Part shown: positions 30,923 through 39,669 of the stretch, piece after piece
How positions within the stretch are numbered: the first letter of the stretch is position 1
How the letters are laid out: the number at the start of each line of letters is the position of its first letter
Assembly: GCA_965205235.1 (NCBI GenBank)
Contig: CBDBGD010000002.1
Span: forward strand, 124,001-188,000
DNA from: CBDBGD01 sp965205235
GTDB taxonomy: Bacteria; Chloroflexota; Dehalococcoidia; Lucifugimonadales; UBA1127
Direction of reading: 5' to 3'
DNA: 64,000 bases
Notes under the pieces: generated by a model
Told to the model about the DNA's origin: nothing
Seen by the model: only the letters and a program-made list of their open reading frames with translations
Database searches by the model: none
Program-made: the position numbers and the translations under genes

Positions 30923-32941
30923 TTGACACCCATTATTCTGTCCATCGTCTTCGGCGCCCTTGCCCTGCTCTTCGCCTGCGGCCTGGCCTACCGGGTCATG
31001 CGCGAGGGGCAGGGTGACGACACCATGCGCGCCATCGCGCAGGCCATCCAGGAAGGGGCGCTGGCCTTCCTGCGGCGGGAGTACACGTGGCTGGCCGTCT
31101 TCGTAGCGATCATCGCCGTCGTCCTGGCCGTCATCCCGGACATCGGCTGGCAGACGTCCATCGCCTACATCCTGGGAGCGCTGGCGTCGGCGTTCGCCGG
31201 CTTCCTGGGCATGAACGTGGCCATCCGGGCCAACGTCCGGACCACGGCCGCCGCTGAGCGCGGCCTCAACCCCGCGCTCCGCATCGCCTTCTCCAGCGGA
31301 GCCGTCATGGGCCTCACCGTCGTGGGGCTGGGCCTCATCGGCGTCAGCGTCCTCTACCTGGCCTTCGACGACTTCAAGGTGGCGTACATCCCCGGCTTCA
31401 GCTTCGGCGCCTCCAGCATCGCCCTGTTCGCCCGCGTGGGCGGCGGCATCTACACCAAGGCCGCCGACGTGGGCGCCGACCTCGTGGGGAAGGTGGAGCA
31501 GGGCATCCCCGAGGACGATCCCCGCAACCCCGCAACCATCGCCGACAACGTGGGCGACAACGTGGGCGACGTCGCCGGCATGGGCGCAGACCTCTTCGAG
31601 TCCTACGTCGGCTCGGTCATCGCCACCATGGCCATCGCCGTGGGCGCCGCCGCCATCATCGTCGACGACGTGAACAACGAGTACCTGGTGCTGCCGCTCA
31701 TCCTGGCGGGCACGGGCATCATCGCCTCCATCGTCGGCACTTTCGCCGTGCGGACCTCGGAGCAGGCCACCTTCAGCAACCTCCTGTGGGCGCTGCGGCG
31801 CGGCATCTTCGTCGCCGCGGCCCTCGTGGCCATCGCCGCGTGGTTCCTGGTGGATGCCATGGACGTGAACACGCACATCTTCTGGGCCATCGTCGCAGGC
31901 CTGGCCGCCGGGGTGATCATCGGCCTGGTCACGGAGTTCTTCACCTCCTACGACTACTTCCCGACCAAGCGCATCGCCGAGTCGGCGCAGACAGGGCCGG
32001 CGACGGTCATCATCTCCGGCTTCGCCACGGGCATGCAGAGCACCGTCATCCCGACGCTGGTGATTGCGGGCGCGGTCATCGCCGCCTTCCTCCTCGGCGC
32101 CGAGGTCGGCGACGGCATGGGCTTCTACGGCGTCGCCATCGCCGCCGTCGGCATGCTCTCCACCCTCGGCATCACCCTGGCGACCGACGCCTACGGGCCC
32201 GTGGCCGACAACGCCGGGGGCATCGCCGAGCAGGCGGGCCTTCCGCCGGAGGTGCGGGACCGCACCGACGCCCTGGACGCGCTGGGCAACACGACGGCAG
32301 CCACGGGCAAGGGCTTTGCCATCGGGTCGGCGGCGCTGACGGCGCTGGCGCTAATGGCCGCCTACTCGCAGGCGGTGGACCTGCAGGCGATCAACCTGCT
32401 GGAGTACGAGACGCTGGTCGGCGCTCTTATCGGCGCGATGCTGCCCTTCATCTTCTGCGCCCTCACCATGCAGGCCGTCGGCAGGGCCGCCTACGCCATC
32501 GTCAACGAGGTCCGCCGACAGTTCCGGGAGATCCCCGGCCTCATGGAGGGCACCGGACGCCCCGAGTACGCCCGCTGCGTCGACCTGAGCACGAAGGGCG
32601 CCCTGCGAGAGATGATCGTGCCCGGCGTCATGGCCGTCGCCGCGCCCATCATCGTCGGCCTCGCCCTCGGCGCCGAGGCCCTCGGCGGCATGCTCATCGG
32701 CGCCATCATCACCGGCTTCCTCGTCGCCATCACTATGGCCAACGCCGGCGGCGCATGGGACAACGCCAAGAAGTACATCGAGCGCGGCCAGTACGGCGGC
32801 AAGGGCTCCGAGTCGCACAAGGCCGCTGTCGTCGGCGACACCGTCGGCGACCCCTTCAAGGACACCTCCGGCCCGTCGCTGAACATCCTCCTCAAGCTCA
32901 TGTCCATTGTCGCCCTGGTCTTCGCCCCGCTGTTCGTCTAG
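30923..32941 (+). CDS. hppA: Membrane-bound ion-translocating pyrophosphatase (K+-dependent type)
   Basis: A 672-residue integral membrane enzyme with about 16 helices that couples PPi hydrolysis to H+ or Na+ export. The active-site repeats are intact: DVGADLVGKVE, the signature ADNVGDNVGDVAGMGADLFESY, DAYGPVADNAGGIAEQ, and the last acidic set near KAAVVGDTVGDPFKDTSGP. The cation-class site reads GNTTAATGKG, with Ala and Gly at the two deciding positions, which marks the K+-dependent subfamily (Lys/Thr would mean K+-independent). Whether it moves Na+ or H+ cannot be settled here. The start is TTG at 30923 with GGGGGAG upstream. It is a single gene, and a hairpin lies past the stop. Confidence 0.95.
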   Translation: MTPIILSIVFGALALLFACGLAYRVMREGQGDDTMRAIAQAIQEGALAFLRREYTWLAVFVAIIAVVLAVIPDIGWQTSIAYILGALASAFAGFLGMNVAIRANVRTTAAAERGLNPALRIAFSSGAVMGLTVVGLGLIGVSVLYLAFDDFKVAYIPGFSFGASSIALFARVGGGIYTKAADVGADLVGKVEQGIPEDDPRNPATIADNVGDNVGDVAGMGADLFESYVGSVIATMAIAVGAAAIIVDDVNNEYLVLPLILAGTGIIASIVGTFAVRTSEQATFSNLLWALRRGIFVAAALVAIAAWFLVDAMDVNTHIFWAIVAGLAAGVIIGLVTEFFTSYDYFPTKRIAESAQTGPATVIISGFATGMQSTVIPTLVIAGAVIAAFLLGAEVGDGMGFYGVAIAAVGMLSTLGITLATDAYGPVADNAGGIAEQAGLPPEVRDRTDALDALGNTTAATGKGFAIGSAALTALALMAAYSQAVDLQAINLLEYETLVGALIGAMLPFIFCALTMQAVGRAAYAIVNEVRRQFREIPGLMEGTGRPEYARCVDLSTKGALREMIVPGVMAVAAPIIVGLALGAEALGGMLIGAIITGFLVAITMANAGGAWDNAKKYIERGQYGGKGSESHKAAVVGDTVGDPFKDTSGPSLNILLKLMSIVALVFAPLFV

Positions 32942-32965
32942 TGGGCTGACCCCGCCGTTCACCCT

Positions 32966-32994
32966 GTAGGGGCGCCCCTTGTGGGCGCCCCTAC
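32966..32994. terminator. 12-bp hairpin after hppA
   Basis: GTAGGGGCGCCC and GGGCGCCCCTAC form a perfect stem with a five-base loop, 25 bp past the hppA stop. No T-run follows on either strand, so it may be a stabilising 3' hairpin or a dispersed palindrome rather than a true terminator. Confidence 0.5.
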
Positions 32995-33050
32995 CCCCCG
33001 CCCGCTCACCCTGAGCCCGTCGACAGTCCCCTGGTGCCATCTCCCTCTAC

Positions 33051-33480
33051 CCCCCAACGCCCCCATCCCCTACCATCACCCCATGCCCACCAACCGCACG
33101 CGCCCGACCACATCCCCGCCCGCCCTGAGCGATGTCGAAGGGCCGCCCCGTCACGCCGAGGCCGCGGCATCCCGTGCCTGGAGGTTGTTTCGCACCCCCT
33201 TCGAGCGACCCCATTTTCCTATCTGGAGGTTGTTCCGCGGTTGTTTCGCGCGGCATCCGTTTCCTATCTGCGGCCCGCGGTTCCAACCCTCCGTCGCGAA
33301 ACAACCTCCAAGCTGCGGCCCTTCTCCGATGCCCGGACGAAAAGACGACTCCAAGCTGAGCCCCATCCCGACGCGGAACAACCGCGATTCAACCTCAAAG
33401 CTGTTTCGGCGCTCCGCCGCGAGTCCCCAGGCACGGAGGAGTCGGGAAAAAACGCGCAAAACGACACGAATCGAATCGAA
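33051..33480 (+). repeat. ORF-less copy of the repeat element (R2 copy 2), shortest form
   Basis: The 5' box at 33051-33115 reads CCCATCCCCTACCATCACC then CCATGCCCACC, like the gene start at 45.5 kb. After only ~60 bp of other sequence the 305-bp 3' block begins (33176) and ends in GAATCGAATCGAA at 33480. Inside it, GGAGGTTGTTTCGC (33180-33193) pairs with GCGAAACAACCTCC (33296-33309), and GTTGTTCCGCG pairs with CGCGGAACAAC near 33371. It fills the gap 32942-33540. Confidence 0.82.
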
Positions 33481-33540
33481 TGGAGGCGGAGGAAGCGGAG
33501 TGTCAGGCGGCGGTGGGTGCCGAGGGCGAGCGGGTGGGCG

Positions 33541-34734
33541 CTACGACGCGGTGGGGGTGGACGAGGTGTCCGCGACCATGGTGTCGGCGAGGGTCTGGAG
33601 GAGGGCGGCGGAGACGGCGAAGTTGAGGCCCGAATCGTCGCCCAGCTCGATGCCGAAGGAGATGGCGCCGACAACCTCGCCGCGGACGTTGAACACGGGG
33701 CTGCCGGAGTTCCCCTCCATGGGGGAAGCCTCAATCTGGACGAGGTCCGTTGGGTGGTGCCAACTGGGGAAGAAGTTCCGCGGAAAGTCCTCGGTCTCCC
33801 GTCCGAGGGCGCCGATGATACCGGCGGTTACCTCCCCGCTGGGGTCGCTGCCCACGACAAGCACCGGCTGACCGACGCTCAGGGTCTCCGGGTCCGCCAA
33901 GACCACAGGCGGTACGGATGACGGCTCCTCCAACTCCAGCAGGGCGACGTCTTCGGCGACGTCGGAGATGACGACGCCGGCGGCGATGGAGCGACCGTCG
34001 GAGAGGCGGACGGTGACCTCCCCCGGCCGGCGGACGACGTGCCAGGCGGTGACGACGAACTCCCTGGAGTCGATCTCCGTGACGAACCCGGAGCCGAGGG
34101 CCTCGCCGTTGACCGCGACCTCGACCACGCTCCCGCGGACGGCGTCGTAGAGGGTGGAGACGTCCAAGAGGGCCCGGGAGGTCTCCGACACCAGAGCGCT
34201 GATGTCCATGGCCAGGTCATCCAGGTCGGCGGATATGCGGGCCCGGTCTGCGGTCAGCGCGGCCAGGGCGCCGCGGAGCTCGGTCTCCTGCTCGACGACG
34301 CGCTCCTGGAGGGCCGTATCAGCGCCTGTAAGCTCAGTCTGCACCTCGTTCAGCCGGTCGCGCACGCCCTGGACGTTGCCTCGGAGCCAGACGCTGGTCT
34401 GCGACATCTCCCGGCTAAGGGTGGCGTCAAGGGTATCGAGCTGGGAGGAGAGGACGTTGGCCCGCTGAGCGAGGCTCCTGGAGAGGGTGTCCAGCTCGCC
34501 GCTGACGAACTCACGGTCGAACTGGCTGGCCAGCCGGGACCGAAGCTCGACGTTCTCGATCTGGACGCCCAGGTCCTCGCGGACAGTCTCGACCCTGGTG
34601 GAGAGCTTGGTATCGACGTCAGAGATCTGGCCGGACAGGCGGACCTGCAGCAGGACGACGTAAACGCCCAAGGCGACCACGGCGATGAGGGACAGGGCCA
34701 GCGCGCCGACCATCCACCGGTTGTGCGTCGTCAC
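33541..34734 (-). CDS. Membrane-anchored coiled-coil trypsin-like protease (DegP/HtrA-like, no PDZ)
   Basis: A 397-residue protein. One N-terminal membrane helix (~10-31) is followed by ~160 residues of heptad-like coiled coil (35-195, e.g. VQTELTGADTALQERVVEQE). A chymotrypsin-fold domain comes next (~198-390) with triad His232 (VVTAWHVV), Asp262 (VAEDVALLELE) and Ser343 (MEGNSGSPVFN). The usual GG after the nucleophile is GS, a mild change. No PDZ domain follows. AGGAGG precedes the ATG. It probably cleaves envelope proteins outside the membrane, with the coiled coil giving trimer or long-reach geometry; the substrate is unknown. Confidence 0.88.
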   Translation of the reverse strand: MTTHNRWMVGALALSLIAVVALGVYVVLLQVRLSGQISDVDTKLSTRVETVREDLGVQIENVELRSRLASQFDREFVSGELDTLSRSLAQRANVLSSQLDTLDATLSREMSQTSVWLRGNVQGVRDRLNEVQTELTGADTALQERVVEQETELRGALAALTADRARISADLDDLAMDISALVSETSRALLDVSTLYDAVRGSVVEVAVNGEALGSGFVTEIDSREFVVTAWHVVRRPGEVTVRLSDGRSIAAGVVISDVAEDVALLELEEPSSVPPVVLADPETLSVGQPVLVVGSDPSGEVTAGIIGALGRETEDFPRNFFPSWHHPTDLVQIEASPMEGNSGSPVFNVRGEVVGAISFGIELGDDSGLNFAVSAALLQTLADTMVADTSSTPTAS

Positions 34735-34776
34735 GGCCTCCTCCGGAAAAGGTTCCCGGGGCCTCGCCCTGGACTC

Positions 34777-35622
34777 CTAGCCCAGGGAGAACTCCTCGTC
34801 GCGAAGGCTGGTGATGAACATGCTGCCGGGAGCGTGGGTGATCATGAACTCCACACCACACGCCAGCGCCACGGCCTGGGGGGTGATGCCGCAGCCCCAG
34901 TAGACCGGGACCTCGCCGGGGCGCACCTCAACGGCGTCGCCAAAGTCGGGCTTGGAGAGGTCGGCGATGCCGATGGCGGCGGGGTCGCCGACGTGGACCG
35001 GCGCGCCATGGACCCGCGGGTACCTGCTGGTGACCTGGACGGCCCTGACGACGTCGGTCGGGGCCATGGGGCGCATGGTGACGACCATGGGGCCGTGGAA
35101 GATGCCGGCTGGCGCGGTCTGGATGCCGGTGACGAACGCGGTGAAGGTGGGCGTCTCAGCCTCCAGGCCTCGGACGGGAATCCCCGCGTCGACCAGCGCG
35201 CCCTCGAAGGTGAAGCTGCAGCCGAGGAGGAAGCCGACGAAGTCGTCCTGCCAGTAGTGGGAGATGTCCGTCACTTCGTCGACCAACTCGCCCTTGCGGA
35301 AGACGCGGTACCGGGGCACGTCGGTGCGGAGGTCTGCGCCGGGGGCGGTGAGCTTGGGCTCGGGGTCGCCGGGATCGGTGACCTCGAGGAGGGGGCACGG
35401 CTTGGGGTTGGCCAGGCAGAATCGCAGGAAGTCGAACGCGTTGGCCTGGGGGAGGATGACGAGGTTGGCCTGGGTGTAGCGGGGCGCCATGGCGGCGGTG
35501 TAGCCGGTCCACTCGCCACGCCGTATGGCCTCGCGGACACGGCGAGGGTCCGGCTCCTGTCGCAGCGCGTCGCTGATCCCAGGGGCTTCCAAGAGCGGTC
35601 CGGGCCGGGTTACGCTAGTCAC
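34777..35622 (-). CDS. Putative hydro-lyase / D-glutamate cyclase-like (DUF1445)
   Basis: A 281-residue protein of the DUF1445 family. Markers are RGEWTGYTAAMAPRYTQANLVILP, FLRFCLANPKPCPLLEVT, DISHYWQDDFVGFLLGCSFTFE, the PMVVTMRPM strand, and the Cys-bearing YWGCGITPQAVALACGVEF near the end. Relatives include the mammalian D-glutamate cyclase and predicted hydro-lyases. A GTG at 35622 is taken as the start because GGAAAGGG lies upstream; an upstream frame to 35670 adds residues not typical of the family. It follows 54 bp after the protease start on the same strand and may share its promoter. Confidence 0.9.
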   Translation of the reverse strand: MTSVTRPGPLLEAPGISDALRQEPDPRRVREAIRRGEWTGYTAAMAPRYTQANLVILPQANAFDFLRFCLANPKPCPLLEVTDPGDPEPKLTAPGADLRTDVPRYRVFRKGELVDEVTDISHYWQDDFVGFLLGCSFTFEGALVDAGIPVRGLEAETPTFTAFVTGIQTAPAGIFHGPMVVTMRPMAPTDVVRAVQVTSRYPRVHGAPVHVGDPAAIGIADLSKPDFGDAVEVRPGEVPVYWGCGITPQAVALACGVEFMITHAPGSMFITSLRDEEFSLG

Positions 35623-35805
35623 AGTGAGACCCTTTCCGCCTGCTCCCCATTCTCTCAAGCAGCGCCTCAATGCTGCGGCGCGATGCGGCGTAGAATGGAG
35701 AGAGCTTTGAAGTTTCTACAAGCAATGCTAAAATTCCTGCAAGGGGCTGTCAATGCTCGGTGGAGGTAGGGGGAGGGAGTCAGGCCCCAGGTCTGGGCGC
35801 TCAGG

Positions 35806-38184
35806 ATGATGCCTCGCTGGTTGCCACTTCACGGTCTTCTGCTCGGAGCGGCCCTGGTGCTCCTTGCATGCCAGGGCTCGCCCGACGACGAGTCTACTGA
35901 GGGCACTACTGCCATCCCACCCCCGGCACAGACCCCGGTGCGGGAGGTCGTGGGGACGACGTCGGAGCCTGAATCCGGCCCGTCTGAAGTGACCCGAACT
36001 ACAGGCACGGAAACCTCCCCTGCTCCCGCAGGGCCGCTCTCCAACCTCCGGCCGACGATCCCGGAGGGGTGGCGTGAACCCCTGGTCATCGCCGACAGTC
36101 CCGATGCGCCAGCGAGCACCGTGCTGCGCGAAGGCGGGCCGGTGTACGTGAGCTGGGCGATGAGCAACAACGGGCTGACGGGGGCCACTCGCTTCTTCGT
36201 CGACCTGTACCTGGACGGCATCCCCGTGGAGCGCTGGAGCGCCGAGGAGCTGGCGCGGGGCGCCTCCCGGATCGTCCAAGGGTGGAGCGATCTGCTGGTG
36301 CGAGCCCGCCTGACGCCGGGAGAGCACGAGCTGCGGGTGGTGGTGGACTCGACAAACCTGGTGGCAGAGTCGAACGAGAGGGACAACAGCCACACGGTGA
36401 CGTTCGAATGGCCGGAGGGCGTGGTGTCGACGCGTCCTCCCACTGCGCCGACCCGGCTGCCAAACCTGGCACCGTTCACGCCCCCGGGGTGGTCGTCGCC
36501 CATTCGCATCGCGGGGGCCAGCGGCAGCGATGCGCTGACCGTGGAGGTGGCGTACCGGAACGAGGGGCTGTCGAGCATCGGGCAGCTGGTGCAGGTCTAC
36601 CTGTACGTGGACGGCGTCCTGGCGGCCAAGTTTCGGGAGCGGGACCTCATCGCCGGGGAGGGCGTCCTCACTCCGGCGTGGGGCGGGCTGACGCAGGTCA
36701 TTCCCATCTCGCCGGGCCGGCATACGTTCACGCTGACGACGGACCCGACAGACCTAGTGCTGGAAACCGACGAGACGGACAACACGTTCTCCATCGACAT
36801 GGTGTGGGAGGCGTCGCGCGCTCCGTCGGAGACCACGACGTCAGGGCGGGACGACCGCCCAGCCGGTTACACGACTCTCACGCCTCCGGGGTGGGACGGC
36901 CCCATCGTGGTCACATCAGACAGGGGGCGGCTGACCTCGACGGACCCGCTGCCGACCTCCGGGCCGGTCTACGTCCACTGGGCGCTGCGCAACCCGGGGA
37001 GCGAGGACTTGGACCAGCCCTACACCGTGGAGCTGTCCCTGGACGGCCGGGTGGTGGGCCGCTGGAACCGCCTGTCGCTGGACGCCGGGGCCGTGGACTT
37101 CGTGATGGACTGGCCGCTGCCCACGTCGGTCTCGCCGGAGCCAGGCCCCCACCGGATGGCGCTGATGGTGCGCCACCACGGGAGCACGGGAGTCGACCTG
37201 TTCCCGCTCGGACAGCGGACGTTCGACTGGAGCGCCAGGACTTCCACGTCGACGTTCACTCGCTACACCGACAACGAGATCCGTGCAAGCCTGCGACGCC
37301 TGGAAGGGCTGCTCTCGTCGAGCGCGGCAACGCTAGGGACGCAGAGCCCCACGGCCGTGGAAGACGTGCTCGCGGTGGTGGACGCGGTCTACTACTCGCT
37401 GTACGGCGTGAGCATGGTGGACGAACCGCTGGACATCCACGTTCTCTCGGACGAGGGCTACACGCTGTGGGGTCACATCCAGTGCAAGGACGTGAGGGGG
37501 ACGATCTCCCCGGCCATGCTGCCCAGCTTTGAAGAGAGCTGCGACCGGCTGGAGGGGTTCAGCGGGTTCACGGCACAGTGGAGGGGGCAGCACCACATAG
37601 TGGCGCACAGCGAGCGTCCGCCGATCCAGGTGCTGGCCACGCTGGCCCACGAGCTGGGGCACTTCCGCCAGGCAGTGACGAACCCGGACCTGGACCGGGA
37701 AGCGCCGTCGCACACGTACCGGTCGTTCCGCGAGGCGCAGGCCTACGCGTACCAGGTCTTCTTCTTCCGGACGCTGGAGTCGCTGACGGCCCAGGACCTG
37801 TTGGTGTACCCGCTGCTGCACGGATACGAGAGCTACGTGGACCAACACCTGGAGAGCTGGGTCAGCACAATGGGCAGGAGCGAGCACTCGCTGGGACGGC
37901 TGGTGCTGTGGATGGCGCTGCTGACGGACCCGGAGCTCAGGCGGGCGCGGACGGTGCTGCTGGACAACCGCTACCTGACGGCGGAGGCGGCGCTGGAGGT
38001 GTTCGAGTACCTGGTGTCGTTCTCGGCGGACGAGGTGGAGGAGTACGTGGCGAGGCTGCTGCAGGGAGTGCAGACGCAGCTCCCCGCGGTGCAGGCCGTT
38101 GCGACGTCCCGGCTCATCTCCGGACTGCCGTACTGGAACGAGGGCTCGCCATACCTGCGCGAGGTGGGCCTGCTGCTTCCGTAG
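35806..38184 (+). CDS. Secreted lipoprotein with three CARDB repeats and an HExxH metallopeptidase-like domain
   Basis: A 792-residue exported protein. The signal ends in LVLLAC (Cys near 22), a lipobox. A Ser/Thr/Pro linker (~25-75) leads to three CARDB-like beta domains of ~130 residues (about 75-205, 215-345 and 350-470). Each opens with a PPGW or PEGW box and contains paired strands such as FFVDLYLDGIPVERWS and VQVYLYVDGVLAAKF. The C-terminal part (~475-792) has H615-E616-L-G-H619 within LATLAHELGHFRQA, a likely zinc site, with EAQAYAYQVFF ~38 residues on as a possible third ligand. It may be a cell-surface protease; the peptidase family is not one I can name. Confidence 0.78.
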   Translation: MMPRWLPLHGLLLGAALVLLACQGSPDDESTEGTTAIPPPAQTPVREVVGTTSEPESGPSEVTRTTGTETSPAPAGPLSNLRPTIPEGWREPLVIADSPDAPASTVLREGGPVYVSWAMSNNGLTGATRFFVDLYLDGIPVERWSAEELARGASRIVQGWSDLLVRARLTPGEHELRVVVDSTNLVAESNERDNSHTVTFEWPEGVVSTRPPTAPTRLPNLAPFTPPGWSSPIRIAGASGSDALTVEVAYRNEGLSSIGQLVQVYLYVDGVLAAKFRERDLIAGEGVLTPAWGGLTQVIPISPGRHTFTLTTDPTDLVLETDETDNTFSIDMVWEASRAPSETTTSGRDDRPAGYTTLTPPGWDGPIVVTSDRGRLTSTDPLPTSGPVYVHWALRNPGSEDLDQPYTVELSLDGRVVGRWNRLSLDAGAVDFVMDWPLPTSVSPEPGPHRMALMVRHHGSTGVDLFPLGQRTFDWSARTSTSTFTRYTDNEIRASLRRLEGLLSSSAATLGTQSPTAVEDVLAVVDAVYYSLYGVSMVDEPLDIHVLSDEGYTLWGHIQCKDVRGTISPAMLPSFEESCDRLEGFSGFTAQWRGQHHIVAHSERPPIQVLATLAHELGHFRQAVTNPDLDREAPSHTYRSFREAQAYAYQVFFFRTLESLTAQDLLVYPLLHGYESYVDQHLESWVSTMGRSEHSLGRLVLWMALLTDPELRRARTVLLDNRYLTAEAALEVFEYLVSFSADEVEEYVARLLQGVQTQLPAVQAVATSRLISGLPYWNEGSPYLREVGLLLP

Positions 38185-38190
38185 CCGGCG

Positions 38191-38406
38191 CTAGGGGCGG
38201 CCGCTCTTGAGCCGCTGCCGGTGCCAGTACTCGACCCCAAGGCCTAGGGCGATGAGGACAACGCCGAAGGGGTTGAGGCCGGAGGGAGATAGCAGCAGGG
38301 CGATGCCCATGCCAACGACCAGCCCGTTGGTCAATGCACGCGTGCGATGCCGGCCGACGTTGGGCGCCTCAGGATCATCCATCCATCGCCGTGGAGGTTC
38401 TTCCAT
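38191..38406 (-). CDS. Small membrane protein
   Basis: A 71-residue protein with a charged N-half (residues 1-25, rich in Pro/Asp/Arg) and two short hydrophobic helices (29-42 and 46-60), ending in RQRLKSGRP. GGAGAAGACG lies ahead of the ATG. It is convergent with the CARDB lipoprotein (6-bp gap) and upstream of oadB on the same strand, but 99 bp apart. No family is recognised. Confidence 0.65.
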   Translation of the reverse strand: MEEPPRRWMDDPEAPNVGRHRTRALTNGLVVGMGIALLLSPSGLNPFGVVLIALGLGVEYWHRQRLKSGRP

Positions 38407-38505
38407 CGTCTTCTCCTTTGAATCGTAGCACCACGATAGCCCATTGCCGCTTCCCTGTCGACATGCCGGACGGCTCGGAGGGGCGGCGCACCCGGAGGGC
38501 CTCCG

Positions 38506-39630
38506 TCAGGAGCCGATGAGGCCCAGCAGAACACCCGCCGCCATGGCGGAGCCGAGCACGCCGGCCACGTTGGGGCCCATGGCGTGCATGACCAGGAAGT
38601 TCTCGGGGTTGGCCTCCTGCGCGACGCGGTGAACGACCCGGGCGGACATGGGGACGGCGGAGACCCCGGCGGCCCCGAGCAAGGGGTTGATGGTCCCCCT
38701 GCTGACCAGACACATGACCTTGCCGAACAGCACACCGCCCGCGGTGGCCATGGCAAAGGCGAGCAACCCCAACGCAAAGACCTTCAGCGTCGCCAGGTCC
38801 AGGAACGTATCCCCCGTCATGGTGCTGCCCACGGTCAGGCCGAGCAGGATGGTGACGACGTTGATCATCTCGTTCTGGGCGGAGGAGGCCAGACGCTCGA
38901 CGACACCGCTCTCTCGGAGAAGGTTGCCGAACATCAGGAGGCCGATGAGAGGCACGGCCTGGGGGGCCAGCAGCGCCGTGAGGCCGGTGGTCAGGAGGGG
39001 GAAGAGGATGCGCGCCCGGCGGGACACGGGCTGCACAGCGTAGTCCATCTTGATCCGCCGCTCGCGCTCGGTGGTGAGCAGCCGCATGATGGGGGGCTGG
39101 ATGAGGGGCACCATGGCCATGTACGAATAGGCGGAGACGGCAACAGGACCCCAAAGCTGCTCCGGCGCGAGGCGGGTGGAGACGTAGATGGCCGTGGGGC
39201 CGTCTGCGCCGCCGATGATGGCGATGGCGCCCGCCTCCGAAAGGTTGAAGCCGAGCATGATGGCGCCGATGAGTGCGCCGAAGATGCCCACCTGGGCCGC
39301 CGCTCCCATGAGGGCCGTGAACGGTCGCTGGAGCAGGCCGGAGAAGTCCGTAAGCGCGCCCAGCCCCAGGAACATGAGCAGGGGGAAGAGCTGGGTGTTG
39401 AGACCCACCTCCTTGAACAGATACAGGATGCCTCCCTCTTCAACAAGACCGGAGAAGAGGTTGGCCAGGACGACGCCAATGCCGATGGGGATGAGGAGGA
39501 GCGGCTCGAACCCCTTGGAGATGGCGAGATAGATGAGGACAAAGCCCACGAGGAGCATGATCCCGGTGTCCCAAGACCCCGCTATCTGGCCTAGTATGTC
39601 ATTGGTCAGGTCGATTTCGCCGGTGAGCAC
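38506..39630 (-). CDS. Sodium-pump decarboxylase beta subunit (OadB/MmdB type)
   Basis: A 374-residue membrane protein of the Na+-pumping decarboxylase beta family. The family opening is IMLLVGFVLIYLAISKGFEPLLLIPIGIGVVLAN. The Na+-channel segment GGADGPTAIYVSTRLAP holds the conserved Asp, with SAYSYMAMVPLIQPPIM close behind. The end has FLVMHAMGPNVAGVLGSAMAAGVLL. Subunit beta decarboxylates carboxybiotin and exports Na+. The start is GTG at 39630. Gamma lies directly upstream, but no alpha (carboxyltransferase/biotin) gene is nearby, so the substrate (oxaloacetate or methylmalonyl-CoA) remains open. Confidence 0.9.
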   Translation of the reverse strand: MLTGEIDLTNDILGQIAGSWDTGIMLLVGFVLIYLAISKGFEPLLLIPIGIGVVLANLFSGLVEEGGILYLFKEVGLNTQLFPLLMFLGLGALTDFSGLLQRPFTALMGAAAQVGIFGALIGAIMLGFNLSEAGAIAIIGGADGPTAIYVSTRLAPEQLWGPVAVSAYSYMAMVPLIQPPIMRLLTTERERRIKMDYAVQPVSRRARILFPLLTTGLTALLAPQAVPLIGLLMFGNLLRESGVVERLASSAQNEMINVVTILLGLTVGSTMTGDTFLDLATLKVFALGLLAFAMATAGGVLFGKVMCLVSRGTINPLLGAAGVSAVPMSARVVHRVAQEANPENFLVMHAMGPNVAGVLGSAMAAGVLLGLIGS

Positions 39631-39669
39631 GCAGAACTGCGCTCCGTACGGTTATGGTCGGAAAGTGGG

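Noticed and set aside
33151..33459. Minus-strand frame that looks conserved between R2 copies 1 and 2
   Set aside because: The peptide match comes from DNA identity; in copy 3 the same strand has indels that are not multiples of three, so there is no shared protein.
34039..35769. 576-codon plus-strand frame opposite the protease and the DUF1445 gene
   Set aside because: It covers two unrelated real genes in antisense and has Gly/Asp/Glu-rich shadow composition.
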